32,747 nucleotides of DNA from Cladosporium sp. IMV 00045 (taxonomy: Eukaryota > Ascomycota > Dothideomycetes > Cladosporiales > Cladosporiaceae): positions 1-32,747 of the forward strand of contig MSJI02000586.1 of assembly GCA_001931905.2 (NCBI GenBank), written 5' to 3'. Within the stretch, counting starts at the first letter, position 1, and every line of letters starts with the position of its first letter. Position numbers and translations under genes: made by a program. This document shows, piece after piece, positions 1 to 9,440 of this stretch. The notes under the pieces are model-generated. The model was not told where the DNA came from and did not search any database. It saw only the letters and a program-made list of their open reading frames with translations.

Positions 1-965
1 CCTTGACGTCCTTCTCGTTGGGCGCGGGGATGACGGTCTTCAGGAGCTCTTTGGTGATGAAGCCCTTGCCCTGGGGCCAGTCCTTGGGGGGCTGGTCGAG
101 GACGTAGAAGGCGCGGAAACGGTTGGGGTACTTGTTCTCGAGCTCCTCGAACTCTTGCTTGAGGAGGATGTCCTGCTCGGTGACGTTGCCGAAGACGAGC
201 GTGACCTTGGTCTTGTCCTCAGGGTTCTTGAAGATGGCGCGCGCGAGCTGGTACATGGGAGTGATACCGGTGCCGCCGGCAATCAGGGCAATGTGGTCGT
301 GCTTGTTGGCCTCCCAAGGGTACTTGGGAATCGGGCCCTTCATCTCGAGTTGCTGGCCGACGGCCATGTTGTGCATGTGCTCAGACATAACGCCACCGGG
401 GTACTTCTTGACAACGAAGTCGAGGTAGCCCTTGGCGTCCTCGTCGGAGACCGGGGTGTAGGGACGGATGGCGGGCTTCTGCATCTCAGGGCCCTTGTAC
501 TTGGTGATGAGCGCGCTGGCGACATTGAGGCCAGAAACGGCATCCTCGTCGTTCAGCTTGAAGCGCAGCTTCTTGGTGTTGTGGTTGATGACCTCCACGG
601 AGTCGAGAGGAAGCTTGATGAAGCCCTGGTCGCCGCCAGTGAAGCACTTGACGGCGCGGTCGCCAGCCTGGCCGGGGACGTTGGCCTCCTCGGCGCGAGA
701 GGGAGGAGCGTCAGCCTGCGGCTGACGACCAGCAGTGTACCAATATCCTCCTCCGAGCGCAGCGGCGCCAACAGCACCGTACATCAAGCCATTGCCGCCG
801 GCAGCCTTGGGCGCCTCAGACGCGTAGTGACGGACGTGCTGTGAAGGTGATTTGTCAGTGATTGAACTACGGTGCTGGCGCAAAGCCATTGAGGTGTGGT
901 TTGAAGACCTGAGAACGTACCCTGGACAGCTGCTGCGCCGGGCGGAAAACCTTTGAAGCAAACAT
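1..965 (-). CDS. mcr1: NADH-cytochrome b5 reductase, mitochondrial (3' end outside window)
   Basis: FAD-dependent oxidoreductase that passes electrons from NADH to cytochrome b5-type acceptors; the fungal Mcr1 form sits at the mitochondrial outer membrane and intermembrane space. Two exons are seen: exon 1 at 921-965 encodes a short basic presequence ([15 protein letters not shown]). An 82-base intron (839-920, GTACGT donor, CAG acceptor) follows, and exon 2 runs from 838 to the window edge. After the join comes [11 protein letters not shown], then a Gly/Ala hydrophobic stretch ([17 protein letters not shown]) that fits the membrane anchor. The flavin motif RPYTPVS starts near residue 140, and the NADH-binding motif GGTGIT near residue 203. 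About 294 residues are encoded here; the family is about 320 to 340 long, so only the C-terminal end is missing. The presequence plus anchor argues for Mcr1 over the ER paralogue Cbr1. Confidence 0.93.
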
Positions 966-2390
966 GATTGTGTAGATGAGCAGTGGTGTTGTAGAATGAA
1001 TGGAGAGAAGGACGGTTGAGCCTAGAGCAAGTGGTAGACTTTGAGAAGCCGCCGGAGATCAATCAACTCTCGATGGCTGGTGATGTCATGTAGGAAACGA
1101 ATCCGATCACATCAGCAGCACAGACGGCGAGGTCGGAGATGGACATCCGATCGGTTATATTGCCTCTGCCACGATTTTCCAAAATTATTCCTGGAATTTC
1201 AAGATCTTCTTTAATGGAAGTAATAGAACCGGCGATGGCAGACGTTCAATTGAAAATTTTTCCCCTACTGCCAAAGGCACATCTGAGTGTATAGAAATGT
1301 CAATACCCAGATCTACTCAATCCGTCACGCACCTGGGGCCTACTTCATCGACACCAGAAACGATAAGGCCTGGGAGATGTCATGTAGTTTAGTAATCGGG
1401 TTTCTCCAAAACCGGCTATGCTCGTACCCTCAATTTCGGTAGCATCGACATCTCTAGACATCAGGTAGAGAAAGGGCCTGGAAACCTCACCTGGGAGTGT
1501 CGTGAGTAGGCATCCCCATTCGCTGGGCGAATCAATGGATTCTTTTCAAAACGGGGTCGGTTGTATAACGCTTCAAAACACAAAACACCAATGCCTGCAG
1601 AACCACCTACCTTTCCCAATCATCCATCCCCTCCCTGTTCTACATGACGACAATTTCTCGTCAAAAGTGCACAATCCCAGCATCCAACGCACATCTGGAT
1701 CGATCCTGAGATCATTTTGCTCCATGCCACGATGGATCTTTCAAGAAATATCAATCACAGCAGTGCCGGCGTTCTCAGAGGTCCCCTTGACATTGCCATG
1801 CTTAGCCTGGTAGATAGCATTGGGCGTAGGAATTGACCTGTCGGTCCTCGCCGAAGTGGACTCGTGAGGAGTACTCCAGCTTGGTAGGTACCTTGTGCAA
1901 GGGAGGTCCAGTTTGTGCTGTTGTGCTTCGAAGTCTCTAGTTGACCGAAGGGTATCGATAATACCGAGACACGCAAACAGCAATCATGAGGGACTATTTG
2001 TAAAGACATTCGCGATGGGAGCTCTTACTGAATTTCAAGATTCTGAATTATTTTCCTATCTCATAAAATTGACCTCAAGGAAGCCCAAATGCAACATCAC
2101 CCTTCCCCCGTGTCAAGATTTCTCAAGCACCATGAGTTTCAAGGCGACGTTGCACGTTTTCCCTAAAGTCTTCCCAGATCAAGACGGTATTACACGCCAT
2201 GTCTGACTATTGTTTCTGTTTTGTTTTCTTTGGTGTTTTCTTGCCTGCATCAAATGCTAAGCCCGCCCTTTGGCCTTTTCAAAAAAGAGCTCACGCGAGT
2301 GCGGGTTTCAAGAATGGTCGTCTATCGTAGGGAAGTAGCTTTTGTCTTCCCTTTCTCAGTCGTGATTAAACATTCGTGGTGTTGGGGTGT
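966..2390. other. Intergenic, no supported gene
   Basis: This 1.4-kb stretch lies between the start of mcr1 and the stop of the RTC3-like gene, so it holds the mcr1 promoter and the RTC3 3' end. Open frames of about 100 codons occur on both strands (for example 1502-1813 and 1895-2206), but none shows a recognisable domain or convincing composition. No tRNA or repeat was seen. Confidence 0.5.
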
Positions 2391-2902
2391 TTAGTGAGCG
2401 ACGGTGCCGCCGGCGCTGATGTTCTTGACGCCGTCACGGCCGGAGTTCTGTTGGGGAGGAGTTAGCGAGAGGTTCGATGGTTGCCGCGCTGGGCATACAA
2501 TGGGAAGAAGGGATGGGGAAGTCATCACTTACCTCGCTCTCGACAACGGTGCCCTGCTCAAGGAGCTTGGCGACCACCTCGTCGTCCTTGGAAGTGCCGA
2601 ACTCGGCTTCGAGCTGGCCCTTGGAAGCGCCGTCGAGTACGCCCTGGTTGCCTTGCCTGTGAAGGAAGAGTGTTAGTCATGCTGTATCTCTGCCAGGACT
2701 CCCATTCATAGTCCATTTGGCAGTGAGGAAGGGCAGCTTACTTGTGAGTGACGAAGACCTTGAAGCCGCTGACGACCTGGGCGAGGGGCACACTCTTGTC
2801 CTTCTTCCAGTCGTTGATGGCCTGGACGCTGTCGGCGAAGATGACAAAGTCGTCCTCGTTGCCCTTGTAGTGGACCTTGATCTGGGTAGCGTTTCCGCGC
2901 AT
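2391..2902 (-). CDS. rtc3: RTC3-like SBDS-domain protein
   Basis: Small single-domain protein related to the N-terminal domain of the SBDS/Sdo1 ribosome-maturation factor. Yeast Rtc3 (Hgh-type stress-induced small protein, YHR087W) is the nearest family I recognise; its role is linked to RNA metabolism and stress, with no known enzyme activity. Three exons are joined by hand: 2742-2902, 2533-2656 and 2391-2447. The introns are 2657-2741 (GTAAGC...CAG) and 2448-2532 (GTAAGT...CAG). The spliced frame is exactly 114 codons (113 residues). Family-typical segments are VHYKGNEDDFVIFADS, PLAQVVSGFKVFVTHK and QGVLDGASKGQLEAEFG. The tail ends GGTVAH. The first intron interrupts the Lys of THK in phase 2, which restores the family sequence HKQGNQGVLD and supports the splice choice. 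Confidence 0.88.
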
Positions 2903-3688
2903 GTTGATGGTGTTTTGGTGGGGGCTAAGGGAGTGAAGTTGTTGTGTGGGAGTGGTGTTGGTGGTCGTGAGGTGTAATGAAGTTTGTTTGGGTGTTTGAG
3001 TTGATTGGAGTAGTGGAAGAAGAGAGTAAGGTAGATGTCAATGAACAAGAACAGCTTTATCCAGCAAGAAGAGGGAGAGGTCGCGTGCACGTGTGCAGAG
3101 CAAGGTGGGATGATGCAGTGAGGGGAGCTTTGACCCCCGACGTCATCGTTGTATGTGAAAGTGGGAGCTTGTGGAGTCCGCAGAGAAGCGAGCAGCGAAG
3201 TTGCTGTTCTGGCGACTTCTGGCAGTTTGGGCGGGGCGTAGATGAAACGGGCTCAGGCACAAATTCGCGTCAGCAATTTGGGCATGGTCAAGTGATGGAT
3301 GGCGTTTTGATTGTACAGTGGAGCCGCGATGACGATACCTACGTATCTAGGCCATTGCTGCTGCGAGGGAAGCGTGTTGTCCGTTGCCGTGTCACGATAC
3401 GTGTTTACCTTGGCATGATGTTACTGTTTGTGACTAAGATTGTACGTGAAACCGGATGAGATGAGCTAAGAATAGGAGGATTGATGATTCAATGACAAGT
3501 TCTGATCATTGCTTTGGTCGTAAGGTGCGTAAATATCGTTACGTATGTGTCATGAGATGTATGACAGTCATCTTGCAAGAGGATGACGAAAGATTCAAGA
3601 CCAGAGCACGAAGATGTCCAACAGGCCTGCTTCCTAGGACGTGTACATCTGGATGGCCAATAAACAAGGAGATTTTCAAACACCAGCG
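2903..3688. other. Intergenic: promoter of the RTC3-like gene and 3' flank of the next gene
   Basis: Both flanking genes read leftward, so this 786-base interval holds the upstream region of the RTC3-like gene. Apart from the stress-type motifs listed separately, nothing is recognisable. Open frames here (such as 2977-3459 on the plus strand) have no family features. Confidence 0.5.
3121..3145. promoter_or_regulatory. Possible stress-response sites upstream of the RTC3-like gene
   Basis: AGGGG (3121-3125) matches the core of the fungal stress-response element. CGACGTCA (3138-3145) is one base from the ATF/CREB octamer TGACGTCA. They lie about 220-245 bases upstream of the RTC3-like start codon, which suits a stress-induced gene, but short motifs like these also occur by chance. 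Confidence 0.3.
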
Positions 3689-5023
3689 TCATCGTCGCTC
3701 CCCTCCGCCGCAACTCGACACCCTTGTCCTAACCCACGTCTCGAACTTCATCCAGCTGCCTTTGGCCGGTTTGGCGCGATATTCATGGACAGTGGCTGGG
3801 GTCTTCTCGGATGAGCCGGCCTTCTTCCCTCGCACGGGAAGTGATGCCTCGTTGGATTCGGCGTAAGCCTCATACGGGCGGGCGTCGAATTTCTCGTCCA
3901 TGCTATCTTTGGCCATGGATTTCCTGCTCTTCCTCAAAGTGGCATTGACAACACTGGGTCGTCTGCTGTCATTGCGATCGAGTTGCGCGGATTTCCTCGC
4001 CTGTCGCTCTTCCTGGCGTACCGATTTTGTGCGCTCATGTTGCTGTTTCTTGTGGGCCTCCTTCTCCGCTTTGCGAGTCTTTTCTGCTTCTTTTTCCTCG
4101 AATTTTCGTCTTGCTTCGCGAATGCGTTCGTCGCGTGTTGTGTTCTCGACGTCGGACTTGCGAGAAACGAACGAGAAGGCCTTGTCTATGCTTGTGCGCG
4201 TAGAGGGTGAGATCGATTGTTCCTGTGATATGCTGGATTCTCCGCGTAGTCTGTTGTGTATTGAGGGTGAAGAGGCAGCGGTGCTTGAGCCGTTGAGTAT
4301 ATCGCTTTGAGAATTGCTCGTTGTCAGTTTGGGTACCATGCCCAGATCCAGAGCTGTATGTGATTGCGATAATGGGGTTGGTGCAATTTGCGGTGTAGAG
4401 CTAATAGACATGCTTCGCCTTGAGCGATAGCTGTGCGCGAGCTTGAGGTCGTCGTCGACCATGTCGCTACTCTCGTCAGCCTCATCTTCGTTTACCGATG
4501 ATGCGCTGGAGTGTCCAATAGGTGGTGTGTAGGGTCTAGGTGTCTGTCGCATAGGGTGGATGAAGGGATGTGTGGGCTTGTACGAGCCAGACCCGTTGGA
4601 GACGGACGAACAGCCACTGACGGTTCTCGAGTGTGAGGGATTCCTTCTTCTTGCATGTACGAAGGACACATCTCCCGCAGCCTTTGTGCCAAAATCTTGT
4701 ATTCCGAGACCTGCTAGCCCTTCATTCTCTACGCTTGATCTCGACAGATCAAGCTTACCCTGATCATCTTTCGAGGACGATGTCTTCCGGAGGTACGGTT
4801 TTAATTTGGGAGCGGATGCTACAGGTTTTATTGACGAAACGCCAGATGCAGGCTCTTCGTATGTCGCAAAAGGCGTGGTGAAGGCATCGAGGCTGCCTCG
4901 TAGGGCTAAAGGTGGCCCGGTTGTTGTGGGTGTTGAAGATCCGGAGTTGCCGCGCTTGTGAAGTTTGCCGCGAGATGGTTTATTGGCCGCTGGAGCGACG
5001 GTTGTTGAAGAATAAGACGACAT
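3689..5023 (-). CDS. Disordered, coiled-coil protein of unknown function (444 aa)
   Basis: I do not recognise this protein. It is a single uninterrupted frame of 444 residues, rich in Ser, Thr, Pro, Lys and Glu. Most of it looks unstructured, with short Ser-rich patches (such as STPTTTGPP) of the kind often phosphorylated. From about residue 290 to 350 there is a highly charged Lys/Arg/Glu helix (DERIREARRKFEEKEAEK and onward), likely a coiled coil or single alpha helix. The last 25 residues are different in character, with aromatic and basic residues (GSWMKFETWVRTR) followed by Cys-Gly-Gly-Gly; this may be a conserved functional tail or an amphipathic membrane- or partner-binding helix. The start is the first ATG of the frame. 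The length and bias make a real gene likely. Confidence 0.75.
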   Translation of the reverse strand: MSSYSSTTVAPAANKPSRGKLHKRGNSGSSTPTTTGPPLALRGSLDAFTTPFATYEEPASGVSSIKPVASAPKLKPYLRKTSSSKDDQGKLDLSRSSVENEGLAGLGIQDFGTKAAGDVSFVHARRRNPSHSRTVSGCSSVSNGSGSYKPTHPFIHPMRQTPRPYTPPIGHSSASSVNEDEADESSDMVDDDLKLAHSYRSRRSMSISSTPQIAPTPLSQSHTALDLGMVPKLTTSNSQSDILNGSSTAASSPSIHNRLRGESSISQEQSISPSTRTSIDKAFSFVSRKSDVENTTRDERIREARRKFEEKEAEKTRKAEKEAHKKQQHERTKSVRQEERQARKSAQLDRNDSRRPSVVNATLRKSRKSMAKDSMDEKFDARPYEAYAESNEASLPVRGKKAGSSEKTPATVHEYRAKPAKGSWMKFETWVRTRVSSCGGGERR

Positions 5024-7445
5024 CTGGAGATGCTACCGCCTGGTTTCAGTAGCCACACCGTTGGAGAGTGAAGACCAGGTTTGCAGAAGTCGGCGCCAGC
5101 GCCAGAAACATGTCTTGGAAGAATAGAGCGCGTGCAAGCGTGCAAGGCAGTGAAGGCGTGCGCTTGGCCGCCCAGCCGCAGCCTGTTGGCGTTGTCGTAG
5201 TGTGAGGCTGAGTCTAGAGTGCTGCGGCACACACACGTCGACTGCTGCTGTGTTGCGAAGTGAAGGATACGGGAAGTGCGTGTGTGTACGTTTACTGTTG
5301 TGCGGCGGAGCGCAAGGCAAAAGTGAAGCAGAACACAAATAGGTATGGATGCAGCGTGCCGGTTGCCAGTGCCCTCTCCGGGGTTTAATGTTACACCCTT
5401 GTCCCGTCGTCAAGGACTGGCAGTGTTAGCGAAGGCCTAAAGACGGGGCGGTGGCGGCGGGCGGAATGTGACGGCAGCACTCTATGATCTTATCACAGCT
5501 AATCATTTGCAAGACCCTAGAGCTGCGAACGCCAGTCGAAACGCACGAACCGAATGGTAATGGGAACATCGATTTACTGCGGGACTGACAGAGAGTCAAG
5601 GCGGGAGAGGGCAGCAAGTAGACTTCGGCGACAGCGATCGCAGGGCCGCAAGGCGAGGCGGGCCACTCACACCGTCCACACCGTCATGGGTCTCGGGCCA
5701 ACAGCATCTCACAGCGTTTGGCAGGGTCGGGAGGGTCTCCAGTCGGATGGGAGCCACTGGGGCCTCGGGTGGAGTGGTCGAAAGGCTCTTTTTCTGCTTT
5801 TATGCTGCGGTTTGGGACGGATACGCACGATCCGACATGGCTTTTGTCATTCGCATCACCGCCATGGCCCTTGTCGTCAATCGTTCTTGTCCCGTACCAT
5901 GAATCGCAAGTATATTGCGATCGTAGTTGCGGTGTCCTCTTCCTTGACGGTCCCTGAACATGATCACTTGTCCTGTTCTTGTGAAATGCTACCGTTGCAT
6001 CGAATAGCTCTTCCATGTTCATTGACGCCACATTGGTGCGTCAATCCCTCTCGCAATAATAATCGCCCACTGCTTTTCACATGCATCAAAAAGCCTGCAA
6101 GCTCTCTCAGCCAGCCAGCATCTCATGTGGGCATTTCCCGGATTTGCCGGCTTCAGCTCATCAGCCCTGAGCTTTCGCGACACCCCACTCTTGGCGGGGA
6201 AGTAGTGCATTCCTCGCACACCTCAAGCTACTGCTGATCATTCTCCGAGACAGCCTCTCGAATGCCTGGCAATCTTCCCAACCACTTCGATGTCTCGATA
6301 GACTCTTATGGTATCCCCAGATGATAGGCAATGATGACGAGACAGACGGACGACCATTCACATTCTTGTCAACCCCTCACACTCTGCCATTCTCACCACC
6401 ATCCGCACAGGATCGACGCTAGAGCCCGCCATCGCCGTGCCGCACAAAAGCAACCTCGGCAACGTGCCGCCTCTCTTCCCTGCACAAGAGAGAGTCTATT
6501 ACTCACTCATGACCGCTCGCGAGATCATGCTCTGTAGCCATCTCACGTAATCCGCTTGTCAACAATTAGACAGCTAGGAAGTATACACCTCGTGGCAGCA
6601 CTGGCAGGCTAGATCTAGATGTTCAAACGTTCGTGCATTTCATGCAGGTTACAACAGTACATGCAGCATGCCAGCAGCCGAATGCTCCGGATCGACAGCA
6701 AGCGATGCAAGGTGAGCATCAGAACTCGGAGCTTTTTTAATTTTTTTCACGTGCTCTGCTATACTTTGTGGAAGGTTAAGGTACAGAAGACAAAATAGTC
6801 TTCTTCATGATTGCAGGAGGTCACTGCTTGTAATGGGGATGCATGGATTATGTTGAGAGAGAAAAGCTATATAATTGTGAGTTCCTCAAGCAGTACCAGC
6901 CCTTTCAGGCGGTGAACCGCACCGTACCTTCAGCCTCCCACTACTGCTACTTGCGCACCTATCTTTAAGCAAGCATAGCAAACCGTTTGCTGGAGGCCAA
7001 ATATTGTTAAACCAATATCGTTGTGTCTCTTCAACACATGGACCGCAAGAAGAGTCTTCATGCTGGAATGATTCTCCTCGCTGACAACACACTTCAGTCT
7101 ATCGTGCTGGGGGGTGTACATATCTCGACCTGCGAAATGGAGACTATCGAGGGTATCTCGCTACTTCTGGTCTGATCACAATCGAGTCCTGCCTGCGAAA
7201 GAGCTGACAGGCAAATAGTCGATAGCACGGCGTGACTCTACCTAAGGAATGTGGAATTCGAAGCCTCGTGCTCCACCTACATCCCAATACCTGCACCTCC
7301 ATCCATGCACTCGCCATCTTCATTTTCGCCACCATTCTTTCGACAGCCTCCAACATGGACGTCTACATATGTTGGCTGAACGCGATGATAGTAAGAGGAG
7401 AGGCAGATCAGCACAGCAATTAACAGCATTTCCAACGACGCTACG
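5024..7445. other. Long gene-poor interval (2.4 kb)
   Basis: The interval lies between the divergently read unknown 444-aa gene and the chitinase gene, so it contains both promoters. Open frames exist (for example 5554-6237 plus and 5684-6031 minus), but their translations are low in recognisable structure and I cannot build a multi-exon gene from them. A short upstream ORF near the chitinase is listed separately. No tRNA arms, long inverted repeats or terminal repeats were noticed by eye. Confidence 0.5.
7355..7423 (+). other. Short upstream ORF before the chitinase (22 codons)
   Basis: An ATG at 7355 opens a frame of 22 codons that stops with TAA at 7421-7423, 22 bases before the chitinase ATG at 7446. 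It would be a uORF only if transcription starts upstream of 7355, which the sequence alone cannot show. Confidence 0.3.
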
Positions 7446-9239
7446 ATGACGCCTCGAAGGACCATGGGCACCAGCATTTTTCTCTGCATCTTATTCTTGC
7501 TCACGCAGACTGCTCTCGCTCGACACGCCCACCGAAGGCCATTGCACCGACACGCCGCCAGACATGAGTCAATCAGCACTATTCCCACTTTCACAACCGT
7601 ACCTTCGGCGTCTCCCACGGCCGCCAATGGATTAATGGACGACATGGAGAAAATTCAGGAAGGCATCGGTGGCTTGCCGGATCTTCTGTCTTTTATTATC
7701 GCTTTGGATGAACGTCTGAAAGAGCTTGAGAAGATGGTCGCTGATTTTATCAGTAACCCCGGCAATGGTCCAGTGTCGCCTGTCGGTCCTGTGCTTTCTC
7801 CAGTGCCACCTGAGGTCACGCCAGAGCCAATCGAGGAGCCTCCTATCACCATCAGTACCACCAGCATTCCATTACAGTCTGAGACTGAGGAGCCAGCACC
7901 ACCAGAGGTCACACCGGGCCCAACTGAGGAGCCTTCGATTGATATCAGTACTACCAGTACTCCATTACAGTCCGACGAAACTGATGAGCAGACAAGTACA
8001 CGAACGACACGCATCACCCTTACGATGACATCAAGGATTACCACAACTCAGCAGCTCGCCAGTGTCACTAGTGCCGTGAATGAAACCAGCTACCCTGCCG
8101 TGAACACCACTGACTTTGAACCGCCGGCGCCATGGACCAAGCCTTACCACCTCACCACCAGCGCAGAGGACTGGACGGTCACATACACGTTTGCAGAGGA
8201 GACAAACCCTTCACTCGAAACCGGTACCAGCACATCCATCGAAACACCTGCAACACTATCTACTTCATTTCTATCTACTCCATCACCAACACCATCCAGC
8301 TACACCTTCGACGCATCTTCCGAAGACAACGTGGCCGTCTACTACGGCACCACTCCCAAAACAGGAATCGGCGGCCTTGCCTCCCTATGCGCCAACCCCA
8401 ACGTAGACATCGTCGTCCTCTCCTTCCTATTCGCCTTCTTCGACGCCAACGGCCTACCATCCATCGACTTCGGCCCCGGCTGCACAGACCCAACACCCAC
8501 CCAAGCCAACCTCGCCCCAGGCTTGAAAGACTGTACCGCCCTCGCCCAAGAAATCACCACATGCCAATCCATCGGGAAGAAAGTCCTCCTCTCCCTCGGC
8601 GGCTACAACTCCAACACCTCCTTCACCTCCTCCCAACAAGCGAGCGACTTCGCCAGCACGCTGTGGGACCTCTTCGGCGGCGGCAACGGCCCATCATCCA
8701 ACGCCGACCTGCGCTCCTTCGGCCCCGACGTGCGCGTGGATGGCTTCGACATCGACAACGAAAACCACCGCACCGACCACTACGAGACCTTCACCGCCGC
8801 CCTGCGCGCCAAGCTCGACTCCGATTCTAGCAAGACTTACTACCTCTCCGCGGCGCCCCAGTGTCCGATACCGGATGAATCAATCCCGCTCGGCGCTTTG
8901 CTGCAAGCGGATTTCGTCTTTGTGCAATTCTACAATAACCTTAGCTGCAACCTTGATAGCGCGGGTTTTCAGGAGTCCTTCCGTCGCTGGTCGAGTCTGC
9001 TCGGCGAGGGGACGGCGAATGCTCCCAGGCCGAGGTTGTATGTTGGCGCGGCTGGGTTTGAGGGTGCTGGAAGCGGGTATGTCAAGGGGAGTGGGCTGGG
9101 GACGAGGGTGAGGACGGCGAGGGAGTTGTATGTCGACAATCTGGGTGGGGTCATGCTTTGGGATGGGAGTGAGGCGGGCGCGAATCTGGATCAGTATGGA
9201 GTGAGTTATTTGGAGTATGCGAAGACTGCACTGCATTGA
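7446..9239 (+). CDS. Secreted GH18 chitinase (class III type)
   Basis: Endo-acting chitin hydrolase of glycoside hydrolase family 18, probably secreted or cell-wall attached. The 597 residues begin with a signal peptide (hydrophobic core FLCILFLLTQTALA). The ATG at 7464 has a stronger context (ACCATGG) and would give a shorter but still complete signal. Residues 100-290 form a Thr/Ser/Pro-rich linker, likely O-glycosylated, with a twofold 31-residue repeat. The catalytic domain spans about 296-590. LLSLGGY is the first conserved strand motif, and DGFDIDNE at 432-439 is the DxxDxDxE active site with acid Glu439 present. GGVMLWDGS near the C-terminus is also typical of the family. The usual fungal order is catalytic domain first and Ser/Thr tail after; here it is reversed and there is no obvious GPI tail. 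Convergent with the MFS gene, 201 bases between stops. Confidence 0.93.
   Translation: MTPRRTMGTSIFLCILFLLTQTALARHAHRRPLHRHAARHESISTIPTFTTVPSASPTAANGLMDDMEKIQEGIGGLPDLLSFIIALDERLKELEKMVADFISNPGNGPVSPVGPVLSPVPPEVTPEPIEEPPITISTTSIPLQSETEEPAPPEVTPGPTEEPSIDISTTSTPLQSDETDEQTSTRTTRITLTMTSRITTTQQLASVTSAVNETSYPAVNTTDFEPPAPWTKPYHLTTSAEDWTVTYTFAEETNPSLETGTSTSIETPATLSTSFLSTPSPTPSSYTFDASSEDNVAVYYGTTPKTGIGGLASLCANPNVDIVVLSFLFAFFDANGLPSIDFGPGCTDPTPTQANLAPGLKDCTALAQEITTCQSIGKKVLLSLGGYNSNTSFTSSQQASDFASTLWDLFGGGNGPSSNADLRSFGPDVRVDGFDIDNENHRTDHYETFTAALRAKLDSDSSKTYYLSAAPQCPIPDESIPLGALLQADFVFVQFYNNLSCNLDSAGFQESFRRWSSLLGEGTANAPRPRLYVGAAGFEGAGSGYVKGSGLGTRVRTARELYVDNLGGVMLWDGSEAGANLDQYGVSYLEYAKTALH
7806..7991 (+). 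repeat. Two-copy 93-base tandem repeat in the chitinase linker
   Basis: Two adjacent in-frame units (7806-7898 and 7899-7991) each encode 31 residues. They begin PPEVTP, continue EEP, share ISTTS and PLQS, and end in an acidic stretch. The units differ at several positions, so the duplication is not very recent. Confidence 0.85.
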
Positions 9240-9440
9240 TTGGTTGATTCATGAGACGTGAGTGACGATGGGATGATTTTGGACGAATTTATGATTTATA
9301 ACGAATGATTTGCAACGATGCTGAAATGATTCCTTGATATACTCCGTTGCGTTAAGATTCTACACAGATTGAAAACCACATAATGAAACAACTTTACAAA
9401 CGCTTATATACACATATTCACATGGCCCTTCTCCCAAGTC

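Noticed and set aside
155..844. 229-codon plus-strand open frame
   Set aside because: It is exactly antisense to the well-supported mcr1 exon and has a Val/Leu/Gly-rich composition typical of a shadow of a G/C-biased gene.
5554..6237. 227-codon plus-strand open frame in the gene-poor interval
   Set aside because: No domain, signal peptide or consistent codon bias; amino-acid make-up looks random and no splice extension improves it.
8132..8830. 232-codon Arg/His-rich plus-strand frame
   Set aside because: It overlaps the chitinase catalytic domain in another frame; the high Arg and Pro content comes from C-rich third positions of the real gene.
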